DNA of 64,000 nucleotides from Sebastes aleutianus (taxonomy: Eukaryota > Chordata > Actinopteri > Perciformes > Sebastidae): contig CAKAKS010000004.1 of the NCBI GenBank assembly GCA_916700875.1, positions 18,711,444 through 18,775,443 of the forward strand. The letters run 5' to 3'. The notes beneath the pieces are model-generated. The model made no database searches and was not told the origin of the DNA. It worked only from the letters and a program-made list of their open reading frames with translations. Of the stretch, positions 34,794 to 45,982 are shown piece by piece. Positions within the stretch are counted from its first letter, which is position 1, and the number at the start of each line of letters is the position of its first letter. Both the position numbers and the translations under genes were made by a program.

Positions 34794-36247
34794 GTGCGTT
34801 GTTATCACATGCGATGGGTGTGACAAAGCGTTGGTAATTTGCACTCTGGGAATGAGAACGGGCTGTTTGAAGTACTTTAAAATTAAAGGGGTAGTCCACA
34901 TGTTTTACACATGAAGCTCAGTTTACTACGGACTAAAAGTCACGATATCTCGGCCTCTGCTGCATTGATTCTTACCATTTTAAAAGTCTCTTTCTCTCTT
35001 GTGAGAGCCCCAGCTTTAAGGATTGCGTCACTAAATCACTGCAGTACTCCTTTGAGTTTATCTCGACTGAGACTGACAGCAGGAGACAACTTTTATTTCA
35101 CAGAACTCCTCTCAAAAAAGTAAAGATTCTCTAAAATTGTTTCAAATCCATTAAATTCACTTTGAACCGTTGTGTTCTCAAGCAAGACTGGTAATCGCCT
35201 CGGGATAAAAATACACACCAGCTGCTTGATCTCCCCAATGTTTCATTCACCTCTGCACTCCTGCACCACCTTTTTTTCTTTCCCGCCCATAGAGACTTGA
35301 TTGAGTAGTTCTCAGACTGGCCTTGACAGGTTAAGTAGGGCACGAGACGCTGCTTTCTGCCGGTATCGGCCCGCTGCTAGCTCACATTACCAGATACATC
35401 TGTTTGAAGACTCTTTCTTTAAAGGCCGATAAGTCAAGTTGTCACGGGCACTTTTACCTGGTTAGAGTCTCATTTTCTACACAGAAGATCAAGGAGGACT
35501 TTGGCTTTGGCTGCGGCGTCTATAAATTGTTTTTCAAAAACTGCTTGTTCTTCCTCGTCCAAATGGACTCTGGCGTGTTTGCTTATTGACTGCCACATCT
35601 TTAGAGTCATGTTAATTCAACATATTATGAAATCCCACGCAGGGCTGTGGTCCTCTGGGCTAATCAGCTAATCATTTGATGCATTAGACTCTTGTCTTGT
35701 TTAGACATTTATCGAATAAAAAAAGCTGTAATTCGCTTTATTATGAAACCACTAAAGTATATACAGTAATGCTGCATAAACTCCTGTATAATGCATGTTG
35801 TTTATGTCGTTTAGAATTTGATATTTTTCTATGCCCAGAAGCAAACACTTTTATTAGCACCATTCATTTTGTATGATAAAGACACACTATTCAAAAGATA
35901 TTAAGCAACTAGTTTAACTCAAGATAATGAGGCACTTTAGTTGATTAAAGTGAGCTAACCAGGAGGAAGAAACTGAGACCAAATTACATTATTTTCCCAT
36001 GAAATGAGAATATCTACTGTAGTAAACAGTTCAATGCATTTACTCCACAGATCTCACTACATTTTAATCCTGCTATGGAAGAATGCTCAGATGTGTATAG
36101 TAGAAATACTCTAATGCAAAAATATTCCCCCATAATTAAGAAGTATTGTAACTATAGCTGTGAAACAAATGCAGTGGAGAAATAGTACAATATTTCCCTC
36201 TAAAATGTAGCGGAGTATAGGTACCTATTTGTGCCCAAAGATATATT
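34794..36247. other. Intergenic, no gene seen
   Basis: No exon or repeat recognised; A/T-rich in its second half. Confidence 0.5.
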
Positions 36248-36931
36248 CAGTGGTGGAAGAAGTACTCGGACCTTTTACTTAAGTAAAAGTACCGATTCCA
36301 TGATGTATAAGTACTCCAGTACAAGTAAAAGTAATTCATTTAAACTCTTACTTAAGTAAAAGCACATTAGTATTAAATGTACTTAAAGTATCAAAAGTGA
36401 AAGTACTTTTTTCGAATTATACATTATTATATTTATAATATAGAAAAGTATACTGAATATCAGTAGTTTAGTTCAGTGGTTCCCAACCCTGGGGTCAGAC
36501 TCCACAGGGTCCCAAAATAAATCTGACGGGTCGTGAGATGATTAATCAGGTAGAAAAGAAAAAAGTTCTGCTACACAAATTTCTATTAATATTTTGGACT
36601 TTTTCTCTAATCTTTGATTTGTAGTGAAATGTGGAGAATTGATCTCTTTGGGATTCAAACAGTTATTTAAATGAAAGTATGTGAAACATTTTGGGGTGGG
36701 TGGGGGCAAACAAGAGCAGCTACTGGTTTAATTTGTAACAAATTGTAATTTATAAACTGATCATATGTTTGTTTGTTTTTGTAAATAGTAATTATATCTG
36801 CCAAATAAATGTACGGAAGTAAAAAGTACAATAATTCCCTCTGAAATTTAGTGGAGTAGAAGTATAAAGTAGCATAAAATGGAAATACTCATGTTAAGTA
36901 CACATACCTCAAAATTGTAATTCCACCACTG
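36248..36931 (+). mobile_element. hAT-like MITE with perfect 11-bp inverted ends
   Basis: CAGTGGTGGAA at 36,248-36,258 and TTCCACCACTG at 36,921-36,931 are exact reverse complements. Flanks GATATATT and ACTATATT agree at 6 of 8 positions, as expected for an old 8-bp hAT target duplication. Sub-terminal ACTTAAGTAAAAGTA blocks are typical of this family. A second hAT-type element starts inside at 36,474. Confidence 0.8.
36474..36735 (+). mobile_element. Nested hAT-type fragment starting CAGTGGTTCCCAACC
   Basis: CAGTGGTTCCCAACCCTGGG is a known hAT non-autonomous terminus in vertebrates. The following GGGTCCCAAAATAAATCTGA and GGGTCGTGAGATG fit. The matching right terminus is absent, so the end is approximate. 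Confidence 0.6.
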
Positions 36932-37242
36932 ACTATATTTAGTATAATAAGGAGAAATTAATTTGTTCTGATTGGTCAAAAGTGTTGAAATTTGGTATCT
37001 AACAGTACCATTTTTATTTATTTTTATCTCACATGAATAATCACATTTCTATTAATAGTCAAATGCAGTATTTTTGAAAAATTAGGAAAAATGCTAACAT
37101 TGTGTTTATTAAATGTTTTCCATATGAAATATTTTTTTACACAGCATATGTGTGCATATATGTGATATTCAACTTGTTATGAGTTCATAGATACCAAATA
37201 CTTGATTGTGCTCCTTGTAGTTCTTTGAGATACAGACATTTT

Positions 37243-37358
37243 CTTATCATACTTTTGTATTTGGGCACAAAGACTACTGTTTTTTTTCTCAAATATAATG
37301 GAGTCTATTGCAAAAACAGTAGTCTCATGTGCCCAAATACTATATATAGTACGATAAG
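37243..37358. repeat. Imperfect long hairpin
   Basis: CTTATCATAC, GTATTTGGGCACA and GACTACTGTTTTT (37,243-37,285) recur inverted as AAAAACAGTAGTC, GTGCCCAAATAC and GTACGATAAG (37,312-37,358), with a loop of about 26 bases and two small internal mismatched patches. Confidence 0.8.
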
Positions 37359-38558
37359 AAAAACTCCCTTTTCAGCCAAACTAAAATCTAAAAATGTACT
37401 TCAGAATTGTACTGTCAGTATTTGAGTAAATACTTAATTTCCACCCCTGGCAAACAGGCACAAACGCAAAATACATGAAATACATGTACTGTATTAGTGG
37501 TAACTAGATTCACTCTGAGAAAAATAAAATCATCCTGGAGCTGCAGCGGAAACTCAAACCAGAACAAATATCCGTTATAAATTTACAAATTAAAAAAATG
37601 CATGATTGAAACCAGTCTAAAGGTCATTGGTGAACTCCCTACGAGGGATAACTAGCTCAGGGTCACAGGTAACAAGCACAAGGTCACTGACTGATGGAGG
37701 AGTTAGTTAAGCATTAATGAGGGGACACAACACCCAGACCCCCGACTGGTCTGAGGGGAGAAGAAGAGCTCCATCCCATCTGCACTGTGAGTTTGGACTC
37801 GACTGTCTGGAGGATAAAAAGAGACAGGTGTTGGAGATGTCTGTGTGTATGTGTGGAGGGTCAGTTGTTCCTGCTGGACAAGACTTTATTTAAGGCGAGA
37901 GTAAATGCCAAAGTGGCCCAAAAGGTGCCTAATTAAGCCGTTGGCTGGCTGTGAGGAGAGCTGAGTGGTCAAACCATTATATCTTCACCTTTCACTTCAT
38001 CTCCTCCTCGGCGAAGGAGCAGGTCTGTAATCATTAACGAAATGTTATGGATGAGTCCTTGAGGAAATCCTCCGCTATGTTCGCATGAGCATCAATCATG
38101 TATTGACTGTCCGAAGACGGGAGGCTCCAGCGTGTGAGCGGAATATCTGAAGTTTTGGGCCAAACTGGCCGCCCCCCTGTCCTAACTTTATAACAAGCTG
38201 TCCGACGTGTCTGTGCTATTAAAGGCTTTTCTGTTTGAGGCTGTACCTGTCACTTTTCCTCCCCGTATCAAACCGAAGCGATGACGTGTAAAGGGGCTCA
38301 CACCCCGGCGTAGAAACTGACAATATTTGTGACAGCAGACGTACCTATAGTGCAACATCTCCATCTGAAGCTCATTCATGACAGACGTCAGAAATATCTC
38401 CTGCTTGTCTGTATTCCTCTAGCTTTCAGGGACGAGGATGTGCAGCTAATTAGCATTTAGCAGAAGGTTGAGTCACTCATTTATTTCTAATTTATCCCTC
38501 CTTAAGGACTCAACGGATTAGGAGTGGACACATTTTAATGACATTTCTCACTCAATAG
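37359..38558. other. Intergenic, no gene seen
   Basis: No exon or repeat recognised. Confidence 0.5.
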
Positions 38559-38784
38559 ATTGGTCTGAAAAGTGAAGCCAATACGGAAGCGCCTTAAACT
38601 TGCATCAGGTCTGGGAGTTGTCCATGTTTTTGTCTTTCGTCTTACAACTTTAACCCTTTCACAGTGTGTTTTCAGTTCATGAAAGTTAACTATAACCTTT
38701 TGAAGCAACCTTTGGACCCCTAAAAATGTCTTATTCAGTGTTCAGTTGTACTTAGCTCCACCCTCTCGTGTCTCCTCTCGCATG
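38559..38784 (-). repeat. Internally deleted reverse copy of the GTCGCCCCCTGCTGG element
   Basis: GTCTGAAAAGTGAAGCCAAT and CTTAAACTTGCAT (one end) jump directly to GGTCTGGGAGTTGTCCATGT, CACAGTGTGTTTTCAGTTCA and TTGTACTTAGCTCCACCCTC (other end), missing the roughly 300-bp middle. Confidence 0.75.
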
Positions 38785-39210
38785 TCATTTGTAAGCCACG
38801 CAAATATCCGCAGTTAGGTTCAGGCAAGAACACCACTTAGTTAGTGTAAGGGGAAAACGTCAAGGTTAGGCTTAAAATAAGTAGGTGAACTAAGTAAAAC
38901 ACAGAAACAATGTAACACAACTACAGAAATCACGTGACAAACGTCATTGACGTAACTTACAAAACAAAACACTGGTCAACAACGGTCTCGAACACTGGTC
39001 TCAAAAGTCCAGTGTTTGTTGGCGCCCACCATAAGTGGTCTGGCTTTTTATACTACGTCAGTAACTCTTACCGTAGCATTTATACGCGGAAGCGTTTACA
39101 TTGCAGTCAGTGCAGGATACTTGGTGTACAAATGACATGCAGAAATCAAGGAAGACGTACTTATTGCATGCTTATTTGGCATTATACGCCTTTTCGTCCG
39201 AACGGGTTGA
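38785..39210 (+). repeat. CAACCTGGTCTCA-family element
   Basis: CATGTCATTTGTAAGCCACG at the left, GGTGTACAAATGACATGCAG near the right, and AAACACTGGTCAACAACGGT between. It closes with CGAACGGGTTGA. Directly abuts repeats on both sides. Confidence 0.75.
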
Positions 39211-39340
39211 CTCTAGATAGGGCCATTCACGTTTTTGCATTTTCACGTCGGCCTTCTCCTACACGCTTGGCAAATGGGAGAAGTTTCAGTTGGTTGCAAT
39301 CTGCGACCTCACCACTAGATGCTACACACTGTACCTTTAA
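39211..39340 (+). repeat. 3' fragment of the TTAA-flanked element
   Basis: CTCTAGATAGGGCCATTCAC through CCACTAGATGCTACACACTG to TACCTTTAA, matching 34,570-34,718 and 54,740-54,800. Confidence 0.75.
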
Positions 39341-40696
39341 TATTTTCTCTTCTCAATGTGTTAAGACATCATTTTGACATCAACACCTGAAATCCTCATA
39401 TTTTTTGATGTGGTTTCATGCAACAGGTTCTGGTTTTCGCACCTTTAGAGTTACTCCTGGCGATGTGAATCACCACATCAAAGGAAATATAATAAGCTCT
39501 CCAAAAAATGATGGCAAGCAATTAATCCTCAGTGGAAACGTCAGATCAGAAAATAGAGGAGCTGAATACTAAATGAAAACAGTTCAAACCAAGAACCTGA
39601 AATCTGTTTTCAAAAAGGTCCCACAGCGAGGAGGCAAATATCTAAGGTCAAGCTGGCCTTAGTGGATTTGAGTGTGTGTGTTCAACTAGTAATTTGCAGG
39701 TACACTCGACCCGCAGAACTGCTTGGAAAATGTAAATTACTCTTAATAATTCATATGAAAGAGAATTATGCTACAGTATGTGAATTAAACTGTCCATTAG
39801 CTGCTTTATTATTCGTCAGGAGTTATCACCGTGTTCTTTACGGTCCCGGCTCGCTGCACAGACAGAATCCGTGAGCTTGGTAAAATGAAAATGAACTCGA
39901 TTAGCTGATATTAAACATGTTCCGGTGTAATGAGGAGTTCTGCCACCGAGCAAATTCACTTCCTGTTTTTATTCAGCGGAGCCTGGCTCCGAGCCAACTC
40001 CCGTCTGACTCATCTGATTATTTCTGTAAACTATTTAGCACTAACCATGTCATTCATTACCGTGATCGCCACCGGCGCCTGATGAAAGATTTGTTTTATG
40101 TAAATAAGTTCTTGTGTTATTCAACACTTGTCTGTAACCATCTGGTTTAATGTCATTACCTTTCCAGTATTAATTGCTTCTGGCAATTTATAAACTGAGG
40201 CAGTCCAGGTGACTACTACAGTAACATCATATGTAACTGATCTATTTTGAATATAAGTTTAAAATGACTTAAATTACTAAATCATACGGAAGCCGAGAAA
40301 GGCAGTGCTTGTAATTATTATATTTTTTTAATGCCGTTTAATTATGTCATTGTTATCTCCAGTTAACAAAGCTTGTTTTATCAAGATAATCAACAAAAGA
40401 AAACAAAAGGTTGTTTCCTCTTATTACTTGTTGTTAATCAGAGATCAGGAGTGCCATGCCACTATGCATAGATGGCGTCTTGACAAATGTACCAACTGAT
40501 TTATGCTGAAAATGTCAGATCAAGGAGTACACATTATTAATCAGACTGTACGTATCAATTCAGAAATTTCTGTTAGAGATAACATTCAGATCAGTTCTCG
40601 TCTTTTAAGGAGAAGACTATTGTTATTATTATTTATCAACTTGATTCTGGATTATCCTGGTTATCCATGTTTGACACTGTAAATAGCCTGCAGTAT
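39341..40696. other. Intergenic, no gene seen
   Basis: No exon recognised; short A/T-rich frames only. Confidence 0.5.
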
Positions 40697-41314
40697 TCAA
40701 TCATAGACTGTATATAAGAATTGGTAGTAGTCACCTTGACATCAGCCATTGGTTTGTGGACTGCCGTTTTGAAGCCTGGAGTTTGGTATTTTGGCCGTTG
40801 CCATCTTGGTATTTGCAACCAAAAGTGACACAAGAGGGTGGCGCTATAAGTACAACCGAATGCTGAATAAGACGTTTTTAGTTGACCAAAATGTTACAAT
40901 TAACTTTCATGAACTGAAAACACACTGTGAAAGGGTTAAAGTAAAACGATAACACGGACAACTCCCAGACCGTACTACGCCGTGGTAGTGACCTGTCAAT
41001 CACAAGGTAGCCACGCCCTAAAGCATCCCCTGCTTTATGGTCTATCTGACTCTAAATGGGACCATAATTTACTAAATGAACATCATGCTGTATTGAAGAA
41101 GACTTGAAACTGGAGATTGAGACCATAAACTCATGTTTACAATGTTTACTGAGGTAATAAATCAAGTGAGAAGTAGGCTCATTTTCTCATAGACTTCTAT
41201 ACAATCAGATTTCTTTTTGCAACCAGAGGAGTCGCCCCCTGCTGGCTGTTAGAAAGAAATCAAGTTTAAGGCCCTTCAGCATTGGCCTCACTTCTCAGAC
41301 CTGGAGGTTGCCTG
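40697..41314 (+). repeat. GTCGCCCCCTGCTGG element, longest copy
   Basis: Starts AATCATAGACTGTATATAAG, extends ~110 bp further left than the copies at 5.25 and 10.03 kb (TTGGTTTGTGGACTGCCGTT), then aligns with them through GAGTCGCCCCCTGCTGGCTG to CAGACCTGGAGGTTGCC. This copy is not joined to a CAACCTGGTCTCA element. Confidence 0.85.
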
Positions 41315-41509
41315 CTGTATTCAACCCACAGAAACGATGTAACCCTTGTTAGCCTCAAGCGGAGCTGTCCAGGCCTCTGTGGTGCTGATTGGGCTGCTGT
41401 TCACACGCTTGTTTTCCTTTCCCTCCACATCCAACTACGATGACTATTTGGGCTATTTATCTCGAGAAATCAGCCCTTTGTTTTAAAATAAATGAACCTG
41501 TTAATGTGA

Positions 41510-41800
41510 GTAAAGAAGCTTTGTTATCTCAAGATTTAAGCCCAAACATGACTTAGTTATGGTTTAGAGAAAGATCATGATTTGGGTTATAAATTACTTC
41601 TTCCCTAAGATTAGGGGACTTGCAACATCATGGTTACGATAATAACAACACGGCGCGATCGTGGTCATGGTTGCCAAGAAACGGGACATGAACAGTGGTC
41701 TCCCGCGTTAAAGTCTGATGTTTTGACCCGTCCGTCCACCCCGACCTCTTTCCTCTGTGGACTTTGTGGCTCAATAACATCACACTACTTCCTCCTTTGC
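41510..41800 (+). repeat. Diverged repeat with GGGACATGAACAGTG and CACCCCGACCTC blocks
   Basis: GGGACATGAACAGTGGTCTC, GACCCGTCCGTCCACCCCGA and GACCTC match, with differences, blocks at 29.61-29.69 kb and 43.86-43.90 kb. The 111-codon frame spanning it is therefore repeat translation, not a gene. Confidence 0.5.
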
Positions 41801-43719
41801 TCCCAGGGGATAACAGCCATAATTACTACGGTCGCTGGAGGCTTGGCACTTCACCGTAAACATATGACGTTTTGGGGCCTCTTGCTGAAACAACTGATGG
41901 GGTCGTTTTTCTTGGGGGGACAGTATTTGTTGGTGTTTCTGTTTGACCACGATGACGCAATTTAAATAGCGTCAATTTCACTTTACGTCATCTGTATTTC
42001 TGAAGAGGAAAAAAGGGGGCTGGTTTTTCTATATCCGTTTGCCCTCTCCCTCTCTCACACTTAGCCTTGCCATTGCAGTCAGTTTCCATGTAAGTCCCTC
42101 CTCTCTAAAATAGAGCTCCAGAGCCCAGGAGAGCGGATGCTGAAGTGACGGCATGTCATCGCTGTCCCATATCAGTGACTCACTGAGGCCTGTGTGCCCC
42201 GGCCTGTCACCGGCCTGTCGCTCTCTCTTTGCTGGGCCAGTTGGTGGCACGACGTCTCACCACCTCGGCGTTGTTAACACCAGCTCAGAAAAAAAAAATC
42301 CTCACCCGATGAGAAGTCTCACAAGAGGAAGCACCTCTAAAATACCTGTCTCTCTCCTCGTGTCACTCCGCAGCAACACAAACCTTTAACTTCAGCATAA
42401 AACAGAAAGTAAAAGCATGTGTTCATGCGAGTCTCACTGGCAGGCCTGAGTGATTTCGACTGCTGGTTAATTTGGTTTACAGCCACAGTGTTCCCCAGAG
42501 GGTAGAGTAATTACAAATATCCGAGAAATGAATTTCCCTAAACTGCCGGACGCACTACATTATGTCATTAGAGGAGACGTACTTAGTGCCAGATTTGCGA
42601 GCTGTCGGGAGCATGGGGAATAAGGAGGGAAGTGATATAGTGCGGACTTGGAAATGTAACTTAAACCGAACAGAAAAGCTTTATGTGGCGTGACAGGTGC
42701 TGCGGGGCATCCGGTCCCCGATACTGAGCACAACATTTGAAATTGTAATTTGTGGGTTAATAAAAGCGGGGGAAAAAATGAGGGTGTGGGTGGCTGTATT
42801 TCTTTGTTTCTGACATATAGCCTAATGATGGAAATTTTCAAAACACAGAGGGATACTATTTTACAGAGCCTCGGGGCTTGTTTGAAAAAAAATTGATATT
42901 AAGTCCTTTGCATTATTATAGCTAAACTTTAAGACCTTTATCTGCTTGTGTAAGTGACATTTAAACAGTGAACTTTTCTCGTGTGTTAAATCCGTAGAGT
43001 TACTCATAAGTTTGCTGTGTGTGTGTGAGAGGCTCTTCACGTCATCAGTCAGATTACAAGACAGCAGAAACAGATTAGAGAGAGTTTGACTCGTCGTGAT
43101 CAATTAGACCTGCAGCTGTAACAAATTAACATTTAGAAAAAGACGAATGTGTAACCCCTCAGTTTGCCGCCGCAGGCTATACCTTTATTTGACCTGGAAT
43201 TCATTATAGATGGGTCAGTTTCCATCACAACCACTCAGCGTTAAAGGTGAAACTCATTAATCTTTAGCAAGAACCTTCCTTGTTGGAGAAGGGTCTTGGA
43301 CAAGACTGATGGACCTGGATCTGTTAAGAGAAGAAACTTTCCTGCAATGTTAAAAGTTGAAAGGGCTGTGGTTAATATAACAGCTTATCTGTCAGATAAC
43401 GGCAAACTGACCTTTCACTATAAGCTCTTGCTGTAGTGACGTCTGTTGAGATTTCCGCTCTTGCATACAGTTGACAGAGGTTACGGTGGAAGATTTCATT
43501 CATACAGACAAATGGAGGCCCATAATTTCTAGCCTGTGACTGTTTTTCTCTGGCTGAGGTAACTGTAGCTGGCATATTTTATTAGCTGTAGCTAGTTACC
43601 GATCCTAAGTCTCGCCCTCCTTAGTTACTGTTACTTTTGGACGGACCAGGGACGGCGTGTCAATATATGCTCTTTAAATCCATAGTGTCCTTTCAAAATA
43701 CACTTCTGTTTTCACATGA
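41801..43719. other. Intergenic, no gene seen
   Basis: No exon or repeat recognised. Confidence 0.5.
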
Positions 43720-43975
43720 AGTTAGGTTTAGGCAACACAACCACTTAGGTAGAGTTAGGAAAAGATCATGGTTGACGTTAACTTCACTGACTCACTCAAT
43801 AACGACTGACGTGACAAAATAAGTCAACGTTTCACACAAGACACGAACACTGGACTCCTGGTTGAAAGTCTTGTGTTTGTTTGACCCGTCCACCAGCCCT
43901 CCTGTCCTCCCTGAACAGACTCTCACACTATTAATACTACGTCACTTCCTCCGCGGGTGGGTTCATATTGGAGTT
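43720..43975 (+). repeat. Repeat related to the CAACCTGGTCTCA group
   Basis: AGTTAGGTTTAGGCAACACA, AAAGATCATGGTTGACGTTA, CACTGGACTCCTGGTTGAAA and TTGACCCGTCCACC follow the same order as in related copies. Confidence 0.6.
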
Positions 43976-45608
43976 AGTTGAAATCCCTGTTCGGCACTTA
44001 CTGTCGCTAAAGTGTGCCTTTATGTGTCGGTTTCCGATACCGAGGGGCACTGCTCAATCGGCGGTATTTGATGAACGAGAGACCGGGTTGCCTCGTCCAT
44101 AACATCCTCTGCACTCATATTTTGGGATGCCATGAAACGTAGTTGCAATACAAGCGAAGAGAACCAGGAAGTTCTGTTTTTGAGCGGCAGCGAGAGCGCG
44201 CCCCCTGGCTACCCAGAGGCGGATACTAGAAATCCAAGTGGTGAATGTTATTCATTCATCCCTTGGCATTAGAAAAAGGCAGTTTTTACAGTTTTTTCCT
44301 CATATCTTTTTGATAGATGTGAGCAGTGTGTCCTCAGACTATTCTCCTGGGTGGAGACATTTTTATTGGTGATAATTTTAACACAGCTTAAAGAGATATT
44401 TCACAAGTCAGGAACATTTTGATTTTCTAAAATGTAACTTTAAAATGAGTTCATGCACCACTGTCCTCTGACATACAAAGTTTCATAAGTAAATAAAGTA
44501 AATAAATAGACTGCATAAGTGCACTACAAGCGGATTTTTTTTTATAATATCAAAAGGTGTTCTGTTCTTTCAGTATTTTGACAGAATATCAGGAACTTCT
44601 CAACATTTACATTACAAGGTTTTTATAAAATGGGCTTTTATCATTGTGTTTATTGCTACAAGTATAATTAGCACATTTTAAAACACTTAAAAGCTGGAAA
44701 AAAGTTGGCTAAAACCTTAACTGAAAATTAAGTTTAAAACTGCACAAAAGTACGCAGGTACAATACTTTGTTAAAATGATCTTTTGCCACAAATGATTTC
44801 CTGACTTCCTCAATGTTTTGTTTATTGTTATTACAATAGATTTGCTTTAAAAAGCCTCTTTGAACAAATCAAATGCACAGAGTTCTACATTACTTCTCCT
44901 GCAGTCAACTCAATATCAGAATATTAACCCAGAGAGTCTGAGTCGATACTCAACAAAGGTTATCCATCGGATTCTTCCCATAAAGCAGCGATCCATACTG
45001 CTGTTTAAACAGTCGCCCCACTGCTGGCTTTGTTTACGCAGGGACTTATTGAATTGAAGCTATTTTTATTACTCTATTTATTCCCTCAGGTTTTGACACA
45101 AAGGCTGGCAGCGGCAGCTCGCTGTGTGTTTGGAGGTTATAAAAGATTTTTTAATATTTGTAGCATTTGTGAAAATCATATTCATCATATTTCCACCCCA
45201 CTCTAATAAAGCTTATGTGTCATTTATCTCTGCTTCCCTGAGTCTATGTACTCCTTAAAGGTCAAGGTAAGAAAAAAATGGAGGTTGTTGTTGCCGTACG
45301 AGGTGGGAGTTTAGGCAGGCGTAGACACACCACTGGGACTGTGATTGATGGAAACTCCTCTGAATAACTGGGTAGCTGGCTCTTACCGGCAGCAACCTGC
45401 CAGCGCTGCAGCCTCATCAACACAAACCCACATCCTACGCTCACGGATTTACTCTCTTTCAAACACTCCCAGTGCCACCTTGACAGCCATTGCTCTGATA
45501 TCCAGTTAATGCATCGCACTAACAGCCGGCACAATTTCTTTTCTACTTCCGCTCTGTTTTAAACCCTTAAGAAAGAAGGGGTCAGAGCTATGCGTGATTC
45601 ACTAGCAC
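43976..45608. other. Intergenic, no gene seen
   Basis: No exon or repeat recognised; A/T-rich around 44.3-45.2 kb. Confidence 0.5.
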
Positions 45609-45982
45609 AGCCCGTTCTCATTCCCAGACGAAAAATACTGATGTTTACAGCGTGTGATGCCAATGCACAAGGCATCCTTTAACACCTGTATAAGACGCAC
45701 TTGGTTTTCATTTAACTACAATGTAAACGGGTGGTGGATGGGTCCAACAATACAGGGCATTCATCCAGTGGACCGCTGTTCGTGTCCTGTGCGTTAAGTT
45801 CCATTTTCACTATACAAAAGTACTAATTTTAAGTCCAACCATGATGTTTTTTACTTAACGAAGTGGTTTTGTTGCCCAAACCTAAACAAGAGTTTTTGTT
45901 TGAATTCACAACGTTAACCATGTGTTTCCTGCGACCGAAAAGTGACGCCAAAGGGTGAGGAGTTGGGATGAGAATGTGTTGA
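45609..45982. mobile_element. Element with imperfect TTCTCATYCCA inverted ends
   Basis: GCCCGTTCTCATTCCCAG at the left opposes TTGGGATGAGAATGTGTT at the right. The inside has AAGTCCAACCATGATGTTTT and GTGGTTTTGTTGCC, shared with the CAACCTGGTCTCA group, so the two groups are related by their cores but differ at the ends. Confidence 0.6.

Noticed and set aside
41630..41965. 111-codon open frame on the plus strand
   Set aside because: Its first half overlaps blocks shared with repeats at 29.6 and 43.9 kb, so it is repeat translation by chance.
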